The notes under the pieces: model-generated
Database searches by the model: none
What the model saw: the letters and a program-made list of their open reading frames with translations, nothing else
Told to the model about the DNA's origin: nothing
Shown: piece by piece, positions 18,709 to 26,603 of the stretch
Numbering within the stretch: position 1 is the first letter of the stretch
Layout of the letters: each line of letters opens with the position of its first letter
Translations under genes and position numbers: made by a program
Assembly: GCA_944392335.1 (NCBI GenBank)
Contig: CALXWJ010000001.1
Location: 62,001-126,000 of the forward strand
DNA from: an uncultured Clostridia bacterium
Lineage (GTDB): Bacteria; Bacillota; Clostridia; UBA1381
Direction of reading: 5' to 3'
Length of the DNA: 64,000 bases

Positions 18709-21700
18709 ATGAGTAAAGTGTTAGATGAGGATTTGTTTAAAAATCCTACAAAGGAGTACAGAGGCATCACATTCTGGGCATGGAACAACGATTTGCCTCA
18801 AGAAACTCTTCTTCATCAGATAGATTGCTTCGACAAAATGGGCATGGGCGGATTTTATATGCATTCAAGAATAGGCATGAATGTGGAATATATGAGTGAT
18901 GAATTTTTAGAAAAAATCAAAATATGTGTGGATGAAGCAAAAAAACGGGGTATGTATGCCTGTCTTTACGATGAAGACGGATTCCCATCGGGATATGCAG
19001 GAGGATATGTTTCAAAAAGGCCCGAATATGCAGAAAAAATGTTAAAATTCTTCTGCCCGAAAAACATGGATGAGGTAGACGGAACAGCCGGTATTTTCGG
19101 AATTTACGATGTTGAGTTTGATGAAATAGGATATATTAAATCATATAGAAAAATAGACACAGATGAAAAAGCAAACCATCTAAAATGGTACGCTGTTATA
19201 AAAAACGGAAATAAAACGCCGCAGTTTAACATGAATCCTTATGGGGACTTGCTGAATTCTGAAGCGGTGGATTGTTTTATAAAGGAAACGCATGAAAAAT
19301 ATTATAAGAAAGTCGGAGCGCTTTTTGGAAGCACAATTAAGAATATATTTACCGATGAACCAAGATGGCATAAAATAAGCGAAGTAAAACAGCCCGAATG
19401 GGAAAATTTCGGCATACTTCCTTGGACAGAAAAATTTTTGGAAATTTTCTTTGAAAAATATAAATTGGACATAGCGGACTATATACCTGAACTGTTTTTT
19501 GATTTCAAAAATAAATATTCAGAAGTAAGATATAAATATTTTTCGGCAATCAGCGAGCTTTTTGAAGAAAGCTTCATTAAAAAATACAGTAATTGGTGCA
19601 GGGGACATAATATTGAATTTACCGGTCATCTTGATTGTGAAGAGACCTTAAGCTCGCAGATGTCAGTTTGCGGCGAACATATGCCCAAATATATGCATTT
19701 TGATATTCCGGGAGTGGATGTTCTAATGGATGAAAGAAGATATACCACAGTAAAGCAGGCGCAATCAATTGCACGTCAGACCGGCAAAAAACACGTACTT
19801 TCCGAACTTTACGGTGTAACAGGATGGGACTTTGATTTTTCAGAGCATAAATTAAGCTGTGATTGGCAGGTGGCGTTGGGGGTTACAATGAGAGTTCCGC
19901 ATCTTTCATGGGTATCTATGAAGAAAAATGGGAAAAGGGATTTCCCGGCATCCATTGGAATGCAATCACCGTGGTATGAAAAATATAATTACATAACAGA
20001 CCATTTTTCAAGATTAAGTACGGTCTTAACAAGAGGTAAACCTATTGTCAGGATTGGTGTAATTCATCCTGTTGAAAGTATGTGGATGATTTACGGTTCA
20101 AGAAAAACTCAATGGCCGCTGATTGAAGCCTTTGATAATGAATTTAAAAGACTGGCAGAAGCTTTTTTATTAAATCAAATGGATTACGACTATATTTCTG
20201 AAAAAACAATTCCTGATCTGGCAGAGGGGAGAAAAATAGGAGAAATCAAGTACGATGTGATTCTTGTGCCGCAATGTATAACTTTAAGAAGGACTACGGT
20301 TGATTTTTTGATGAAATTTAAGGAACTTGGAGGAAATGTTATATTTGCGGGAGATATGCCGCAATATTCAGACGGAAAGAAAGGCGAATACGCTAAAGAA
20401 CTTTTTGAAAGCTCCGAAAGGGTTATAAATAATGAAGGTGCGATTCTCTCAAAACTCGAAGAGTATAGACTGATTGAGATTATTAATCAATATGGTGACA
20501 GAGATTTAAGATATATATATCAATTAAGGGAAGATGGATCCTGCAGATGGCTTTTTTTGGCAAAGGGTATAAAGGAGCCGCATAAAGGGAGTGTTGAAAA
20601 ATCGGAGCTTAATCTCAGAATAAAAGGAAACTTCATACCTGTTCTTTATGACACTTTAACAGGAGAAAAAAGTGAGTTGTCCTTCAGAACAGAAAATGGA
20701 TTTACAGAGGTGTTTCTTACAGCATATAACCATGACAGTTTTTTAATCAGACTTGAAGCGGGTGAAGATTGTTGTCTAAAAAAGACGGAAGATATAAAAA
20801 ATGAAGAAATCAGGCTTGAGAATCCCGGTAGATTTTCACTTTCCGAGCCTAATGCTGCGGTGTTGGATTATGCAAAATGGTCGGTTAACGGCGGGGATTT
20901 TCAAGATTTTGAAAATATAAGAAGAATAGAATACAAGGTGTTTGAGAAATTAAATGTCCCGATGGCAATAAGATGTAAAATGCAGCCATGGGCAAAACCT
21001 GACTATGAAAAGGATGCTTATGTGAGATTGAAATATGTCTTTGAAAGCGATATTGAATATGAAGGTGCTGAAATTGCAATGGAAGACGCCGAAGAAACAA
21101 AACTCTTGTTTAACGGAGAAGAGGTATCTTCACCAATATGCGGATATTTTGTTGATATGGATATAAAAAAACGAAAATTAACAAAAATTCAAAAAGGCAT
21201 AAATAATTTGGAAATAGGATTTAAACTCAATAAAAATTCGTCTTTTGAATCGATTTACCTTTTGGGCGATTTCGGAGTTAAGACAGAAGGTAAAAATATA
21301 AGAATAATCGAGATGACGCAAAACCTTTGTTGGGGCGATGTGACAGGGCAGGGGTTACCGTTCTATTCTGCTAATATTGAATATGAAACAGAGCATAGTT
21401 TTACAAAAGAGTGTGCGGCAGAATTACAGCTTACCTCCTTTGAAGGGGCTTGCGCAGAGGTTTTTATAGATAATAAATCCTGTGGGCTTGTGGCTTTGGC
21501 GCCATATAGGGTAAGCCTTGGAAATATATCGGAGGGCAAGCATAAAATTAAGATATGTCTTTTCGGAAACCGTGAGAATACCTTCGGTAATCTTCATAAT
21601 ACCGGAAAGATAGAATATGGCCAATACAAATGGGAAGAAATGGGAGATACGCTGTCTTATGCCTATAATCTAAAAAGGTTCGGGATGTTTTCGGAGCCTA

Positions 21701-21720
21701 TATTAAAATTAAAGTTTTAA
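18709..21720 (+). CDS. GH106-like alpha-L-rhamnosidase, cytoplasmic
   Basis: 1003 residues from ATG 18709, chosen because it follows the promoter and an AGGA site; the in-frame TTG at 18640 lies in the -35 box. No signal peptide. The N-terminal barrel has the GH106 pattern ITFWAWNNDLP, QIDCFDKMGMGGFYMHSR and LYDEDGFPSGYAGGY. Glutamates in FTDEPRW (Glu217) and SELYGVTGWDF (Glu366) fit the two acidic residues expected in this inverting family; that assignment is by position only. A beta-sandwich C-terminus (~700-1003) completes the usual ~1000-residue length. The likely reaction is removal of alpha-L-rhamnose from imported pectic or glycoside oligomers. Cassette B begins 74 bases later and may be co-transcribed. 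Confidence 0.82.
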   Translation: MSKVLDEDLFKNPTKEYRGITFWAWNNDLPQETLLHQIDCFDKMGMGGFYMHSRIGMNVEYMSDEFLEKIKICVDEAKKRGMYACLYDEDGFPSGYAGGYVSKRPEYAEKMLKFFCPKNMDEVDGTAGIFGIYDVEFDEIGYIKSYRKIDTDEKANHLKWYAVIKNGNKTPQFNMNPYGDLLNSEAVDCFIKETHEKYYKKVGALFGSTIKNIFTDEPRWHKISEVKQPEWENFGILPWTEKFLEIFFEKYKLDIADYIPELFFDFKNKYSEVRYKYFSAISELFEESFIKKYSNWCRGHNIEFTGHLDCEETLSSQMSVCGEHMPKYMHFDIPGVDVLMDERRYTTVKQAQSIARQTGKKHVLSELYGVTGWDFDFSEHKLSCDWQVALGVTMRVPHLSWVSMKKNGKRDFPASIGMQSPWYEKYNYITDHFSRLSTVLTRGKPIVRIGVIHPVESMWMIYGSRKTQWPLIEAFDNEFKRLAEAFLLNQMDYDYISEKTIPDLAEGRKIGEIKYDVILVPQCITLRRTTVDFLMKFKELGGNVIFAGDMPQYSDGKKGEYAKELFESSERVINNEGAILSKLEEYRLIEIINQYGDRDLRYIYQLREDGSCRWLFLAKGIKEPHKGSVEKSELNLRIKGNFIPVLYDTLTGEKSELSFRTENGFTEVFLTAYNHDSFLIRLEAGEDCCLKKTEDIKNEEIRLENPGRFSLSEPNAAVLDYAKWSVNGGDFQDFENIRRIEYKVFEKLNVPMAIRCKMQPWAKPDYEKDAYVRLKYVFESDIEYEGAEIAMEDAEETKLLFNGEEVSSPICGYFVDMDIKKRKLTKIQKGINNLEIGFKLNKNSSFESIYLLGDFGVKTEGKNIRIIEMTQNLCWGDVTGQGLPFYSANIEYETEHSFTKECAAELQLTSFEGACAEVFIDNKSCGLVALAPYRVSLGNISEGKHKIKICLFGNRENTFGNLHNTGKIEYGQYKWEEMGDTLSYAYNLKRFGMFSEPILKLKF

Positions 21721-21723
21721 AAT

Positions 21724-21737
21724 ATATCGATTGGTAT
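21724..21737. promoter_or_regulatory. Second candidate operator (ATATC-GATT-GGTAT)
   Basis: It matches 12 of 14 bases of the palindrome at 16484, including an identical CGATTGGTAT core, and lies 57 bases before the start of the cassette B LamG gene. It could be a shared regulator site; in AT-rich DNA chance cannot be excluded. Confidence 0.3.
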
Positions 21738-21794
21738 ATTTAACAGAAAAATAAAATGCAGAGAAATCTGCTAAAAAATCAGGAGGAGATCTTA

Positions 21795-24700
21795 ATGAAG
21801 AAAACAAATTTGAAAAAAGTGCTTTCTGTACTGACTGCAGTTTCGGTTGCGTCGGGATTATCTGTATTTAATGTATTGGCAGAAAGTTCATTGACAGCAG
21901 ATGTTTATGCAGACTTAACCGGAGTTGTTCTGGACTTTTCGGCAGATGTGAGTTCTGCTGAACTGACAGGCATCAAGCTGTATAAAGAAGGCGTCGAGGT
22001 TAAAGGATTTATACCCGAAATCGAAACAGACGGTGATGTTTTGATATCAACACAGATAACAAAAGATACAGTATACACTGTAAATATTCCTGCAGGATTT
22101 ACTGAAAATTCACAAGCAATTGAAAAAAAGTTTGTTGTAAAAGAGGTATTTTCAGAAAACTTTGATGAAACTGAAAACGGAAAACTCCCTGAAACAATAG
22201 TTGCATCAGCAGATGACGAATGCAGTGTACAGGAAAAAGAAATGCAGCATATTGACGGTGTATTTTACCTTGATTATACCGGTACGAATTATACTGTAAC
22301 TTATGATATAAAGGTATATCAGACCAGTACCGGAACAACATCAGCTGCCGAAAACAAATATGCCGGAGCAACAGCGCCTCAGTATATGAGACTAATTTAT
22401 AATGCTCCGGACAAAACCAAGTATTTAACTTCTCAACCGTGTTATACGATGTCACTCAAAAACCATGAGGCTTCAAGAGCTGATTGGATGAGAATTTCAA
22501 GAGGTGGAACATCATGGGATTCTGCAAACAGCAATTATGTATTCTCTGACGAAAATTATGGATATGATGCGCAGGCGTATATTGATTATAATTATCCGCC
22601 GGCATACGGTGTAACGTCCAATGCGGCAATCCCACTTGATATAATAACTGCAGAAGAGGACGCTGAAGCACCTCAGGCTGAGGTTATTAAAATAACTTCA
22701 AGAAAGATTGCAAATGATATAGACCTTTATATTGATGGCCGTCATGCAGTCAATTACATAGGAGCTGAAAGAACTGCCGATGGTAAAATCCTAACAGAAG
22801 GTTATTTCGGTGTTCAGGAGGGCTATGGTAAAAAGGCTGCAACTGTTTATGACAACATAAGCATAACTACCTGTATAGAACCTAAGGAAGCAAACGTAAC
22901 AGATATCTATGCAGATGCTGACGGAATATATCTTACATTTGACAATGAGGTTTCAGGTATTGCAGACTTTGACGGTATAAGTCTTGCGGATGGATCGGGT
23001 GAGGTTGCATTTGCCCCAAGTGTAAATAAAAATGTTCTCACAATTGCGGCAGAACTTGAAACAGATACACTGTATTCAATAAGCCTGAATGATAAATTCG
23101 GTGATGGGATTGTAAACCTTAAGGAAGAATATATAAAGCAATTCAGGGTTAAGGAAATCGCAGTTGCAGACGAAGATTTTTTGGGCGCAACAGTTGCCGA
23201 TAACACAGTTACAATTGCGAATAACGGCGAAATGACGCTTTTGAAGGGCAATGAAATGGAAAAATATAGCTTAAGCTTTACACTAAACGTTAAGGACGGC
23301 GGGGATCCGTATCTTAGAATGTGGTATAATGCCGCAACTACCGGAAATTTTCACAGCACTTCAAATAAAGCTTATGTTATACGTTTCTGGAAAAACAGAA
23401 CAACTCTGAGACCTTGTGCAAATCAGATGTTTGTCGATGATAACGATATATCGATATCGCATACAGAAACATATTCAGACGGAAGTACAATCAAGCTTAA
23501 AAAGAACGGAAGAAATTCAGATGTATATCTGAATGGTACACAGATTGCGGCATATACGCCTAATGAAACATATACAATCGGCGGGGCAGATTATACTTTC
23601 GGAACGACCGGATATTTCGGGATATGGAACTGTTCGGTCGAAGCAAATGGATACTCCGGTTCGTGGCCTGTTACATTATCTGATTTTACTATGACATATT
23701 TTTCGGAATATGACCCAAAGCCTATGACAGTTGAAGGCTATTATGCTGATAAAGAGGGTATTTTGATAGATTTCAGCGGCGATATTTCAGATATTGATGA
23801 GAATGCTGTAAATAGCGCGTCAGTCAGCTCGAACGGTGATAAGGTGACTGTTGAAGGCTATATGGTACAAAGTGATAAGCTGGTGCTTAATACTGCACAA
23901 GAGCTTGAATTAAATACTATTTATGATATTGAACTTCCGGCAGGGTTTGGCACAGATAATTTAATACTCGAGGATAAATATCTTGCGCAGTTTAAGTTAA
24001 AGGAAGAGTTTGTTGAGGATTTTGCAGATATCGCATACAGCGGAGGAATACAGCTTTCAAGTGAAAAAGATAAGATATATAACGGAGAGCTTTATTTATA
24101 TGACAGTACAGTTTATGTAAAGGATACAAATAACTATAAAGAATATACTTTAAGCTTTGATTTAAAATCATATCAGGTTGTAACAGGGACAAATGATGAC
24201 GGTTCTGTACAATATGCAGCTAATGCACCGTATGCTTTCAGACCTTTCTTTACAAAGGAAGACGCGTTCTTTACTTCGTGTGAGGGATATGTGTGGCAAA
24301 TCGAAAACAGACCTACAGAAGGAAGGGTAATAATTAACAGAGGCGGTTCAAATCAGAGCGAGGACGGAACATGGAGCGGTTACAGCTCCGGAAAATACAA
24401 TGTAAACGGTGTTGCTGACAGCTATGCTGTTGTTTTACCTGAAGGAAAGCTTTCTACATCCCATGCAGATATTACGGTTCCTTATACAGTATCTGCTGAA
24501 ACAACGGGAACAACAGAGATAACCGTAAGGAAGGTTGAAAATCTTGCAAATCTCTATCTTGACGGTGGGTATGCTTCAAGTCTTAGTTTGAGTGATTGGG
24601 AAAACAGTTACTTTGGTATTCAGGACGGAGCGAATCAGGCGGCATATGTAATTGATAATATAAGCCTTACGATCTGTGAACCTGTAGCATCAACTGTAAG

Positions 24701-25019
24701 GAGCTTAAAGGTTACAGTCAAGGATTCAGAAGGTAAAGATATAGAACAATTAAGCGGTATCACCTCGGCTCAAGGAGAGGTTCTGGTTAAAAACTATACA
24801 GATAATGATATGCCGGCGGTATGTGTAATTGCAGCATATGATGAAAATAATAGGTTGTTGGCAGCTAAAATCCTTAAAATGGATACTATTGAAGCAAAAA
24901 CACAGGAATCATTTACATACGAGTTTAATAATATTAGCGGAGTCACAGAAATTTCGGCATTTTGTTGGGACAACTTTGATACAATAGTTCCATATTGTAA
25001 CGCGATTACAGTTAGATAA
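21795..25019 (+). CDS. Secreted LamG/Ig-like repeat protein (cassette B)
   Basis: 1074 residues from ATG 21795 behind AGGAGGAG; an upstream ATG at 21756 lacks a site and would put 13 residues before the signal peptide. Signal peptide 1-28. The body is three repeats of an Ig-like unit (each opening with a pattern like VYADLTGVVLDFSADVS, IYADADGIYLTFDNEVS, YYADKEGILIDFSGDIS) followed by a LamG-like beta-sandwich. The last ~110 residues are the recurrent C-terminal module, ending FCWDNFDTIVPYCNAITVR. No anchor or catalytic motif is seen. It resembles the LamG proteins of cassette A in layout. It is the first gene of cassette B. Glycan binding or a structural role at the surface is inferred. Confidence 0.85.
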   Translation: MKKTNLKKVLSVLTAVSVASGLSVFNVLAESSLTADVYADLTGVVLDFSADVSSAELTGIKLYKEGVEVKGFIPEIETDGDVLISTQITKDTVYTVNIPAGFTENSQAIEKKFVVKEVFSENFDETENGKLPETIVASADDECSVQEKEMQHIDGVFYLDYTGTNYTVTYDIKVYQTSTGTTSAAENKYAGATAPQYMRLIYNAPDKTKYLTSQPCYTMSLKNHEASRADWMRISRGGTSWDSANSNYVFSDENYGYDAQAYIDYNYPPAYGVTSNAAIPLDIITAEEDAEAPQAEVIKITSRKIANDIDLYIDGRHAVNYIGAERTADGKILTEGYFGVQEGYGKKAATVYDNISITTCIEPKEANVTDIYADADGIYLTFDNEVSGIADFDGISLADGSGEVAFAPSVNKNVLTIAAELETDTLYSISLNDKFGDGIVNLKEEYIKQFRVKEIAVADEDFLGATVADNTVTIANNGEMTLLKGNEMEKYSLSFTLNVKDGGDPYLRMWYNAATTGNFHSTSNKAYVIRFWKNRTTLRPCANQMFVDDNDISISHTETYSDGSTIKLKKNGRNSDVYLNGTQIAAYTPNETYTIGGADYTFGTTGYFGIWNCSVEANGYSGSWPVTLSDFTMTYFSEYDPKPMTVEGYYADKEGILIDFSGDISDIDENAVNSASVSSNGDKVTVEGYMVQSDKLVLNTAQELELNTIYDIELPAGFGTDNLILEDKYLAQFKLKEEFVEDFADIAYSGGIQLSSEKDKIYNGELYLYDSTVYVKDTNNYKEYTLSFDLKSYQVVTGTNDDGSVQYAANAPYAFRPFFTKEDAFFTSCEGYVWQIENRPTEGRVIINRGGSNQSEDGTWSGYSSGKYNVNGVADSYAVVLPEGKLSTSHADITVPYTVSAETTGTTEITVRKVENLANLYLDGGYASSLSLSDWENSYFGIQDGANQAAYVIDNISLTICEPVASTVRSLKVTVKDSEGKDIEQLSGITSAQGEVLVKNYTDNDMPAVCVIAAYDENNRLLAAKILKMDTIEAKTQESFTYEFNNISGVTEISAFCWDNFDTIVPYCNAITVR

Positions 25020-25031
25020 TAAATGTTAAAG

Positions 25032-25062
25032 TGCTCTGCAAAAATAAAATTTTTGCAGAGCA
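25032..25062 (+). terminator. Perfect 13-bp hairpin without a T tract
   Basis: TGCTCTGCAAAAA and TTTTTGCAGAGCA flank a TAAAA loop, 13 bases past the LamG stop and 45 before the S start. Lack of a T run after the stem argues against a simple terminator; partial read-through, mRNA end protection or processing are alternatives. Confidence 0.6.
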
Positions 25063-25106
25063 TACTGTGGAATTTTGTATTGCGCGAAAAAGAATGGAGG
25101 ACTACA

Positions 25107-26603
25107 ATGCGAAAGATTTTATTGGCATTGCTGATTATGGGCATAAATATTACAGGCGTATCGGCAGCAGGAACTATTACAAGCAACTTATTAGTGACAG
25201 ACCCTGCCAATGCTAAGGTGAAGGTCAGCGGCAGTATTGGTGAAGCAGCAAGCAAAGAGCTTTCGCTCTTAATAAAGAAGAGTGATGCAGAATTTTTTGA
25301 GGGAGATAATTTAACGGGAAAGAATTTTTACACAAAAACTATAACTACTGATATGGACGGCAGTTTTGAGCTTGAGTTTGTTTTTGATGCTGAGAGCGGA
25401 TTATATGAAGTGTATTTTTCAGATCTATATAATAGCGGAAGCGGTTATGTTTATGATTTTAATTATATTGCTTATGAGGAAGTGTTGGAATTTGTAATCA
25501 GATTGGGAGAAAACAGTGTTAAAGAGCAGGATATGATAGCAGAGCTTAACAGATATTCCGACAGCCTTGGTATAGGATTTGAGGAAATAGAGAATTTTTT
25601 GAAAAAGGAATATATATCGGAAGATATAATAAATAATTCAGAAATAATTAAAGCTGATAAAATAGATGGATTAAAAAGAGTAGTGAATTTCAGCGGCAGT
25701 CGTTTTGATATATTAAACGGAATATATGAGGCAAAGCTCCCGGGAGATGTATATAATGTAATTACTGAAAATGCTGCATTAGCAGAGCTCCCTTCGGAGA
25801 TTATTTTGGATTTTAATAATTTAAAATCTTCAAAACAGACTGAGGTGTGTAAAAAACTGCTTGGAAAGGATTTCACATATGATGAATTTTTAAAGACCTT
25901 TGAAGAAGAAATAGAGTCTATAAAAAAGGCAGTTACAGTTACGGGGGGAAACTCCGGCTCCGGCGGAGGCTCGCCTGTTTCAAATAAAACCGGCATTTCC
26001 GGCGGCGGATATGTTATGACAACTGAGAGTGATGAAAGCGATGCTGCTGTAAAATATAAGTTTGGTGATATCGAAGATGTTCCGTGGGCAATTGAAGCTA
26101 TAGAATATTTGGCGGAACAAGGAATTGTCAACGGTGTGGGTGAGAATAAGTTTGACCCGAACGGAGAGCTTACAAGGGAACAATTTGCAAAATTGATTGT
26201 AGAAGCATATAATTGCTATGACGAAAATGCAGAATGTATATTCAGTGATGTCCAGAATGGATCATGGGCAGAAAAATATATTGCATCGGCTTTTGATAAC
26301 GGTCTTATGAATGGTATAAGCGAAACCGAATTTGGTATCGGTAAAAATGTAATTCGTCAGGATGCGGCGCTTGTACTTTATAGATTTGCCAAGCTTATTG
26401 GTGTGGAAATGACCGCAGCAGAGCTTGATTTTGATGACGCGGAGGAAATAAGCGAGTATGCAAAAGAGGCTGTAAGCGCTATGTATGGCACAGGAATAAT
26501 AAACGGAATGGATAACAATACATTTGCTCCCAAAAACACAATAACAAGGGCACAAGCCTGCAAGATGTTATATGAGGTCATGAAAAGAGGTGTGGAAGGA
26601 TGA
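25107..26603 (+). CDS. SLH-anchored surface protein, S family (cassette B)
   Basis: 498 residues from ATG 25107 with TGGAGG before it; the longer reading frame would begin inside the hairpin region. Signal peptide 1-21. A beta-rich N-terminal domain (~22-130), a mostly helical stretch (~130-270), a Gly/Ser linker (~273-300, GGNSGSGGGS) and three SLH repeats (~312-498) with TREQ, IRQD and TRAQ at the wall-binding motif. The order matches the S proteins at 3977 and 42099, although the N-terminal halves are poorly conserved. The SLH repeats imply attachment to the secondary cell-wall polymer. Its stop overlaps the start of the next gene by 4 bases, implying translational coupling with the SLH-X protein. 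Confidence 0.9.
   Translation: MRKILLALLIMGINITGVSAAGTITSNLLVTDPANAKVKVSGSIGEAASKELSLLIKKSDAEFFEGDNLTGKNFYTKTITTDMDGSFELEFVFDAESGLYEVYFSDLYNSGSGYVYDFNYIAYEEVLEFVIRLGENSVKEQDMIAELNRYSDSLGIGFEEIENFLKKEYISEDIINNSEIIKADKIDGLKRVVNFSGSRFDILNGIYEAKLPGDVYNVITENAALAELPSEIILDFNNLKSSKQTEVCKKLLGKDFTYDEFLKTFEEEIESIKKAVTVTGGNSGSGGGSPVSNKTGISGGGYVMTTESDESDAAVKYKFGDIEDVPWAIEAIEYLAEQGIVNGVGENKFDPNGELTREQFAKLIVEAYNCYDENAECIFSDVQNGSWAEKYIASAFDNGLMNGISETEFGIGKNVIRQDAALVLYRFAKLIGVEMTAAELDFDDAEEISEYAKEAVSAMYGTGIINGMDNNTFAPKNTITRAQACKMLYEVMKRGVEG

Noticed and set aside
25472-26131. Minus-strand open frame of 219 codons opposite the cassette B S gene
   Set aside because: Antisense shadow of a real gene, low complexity, no start signal.
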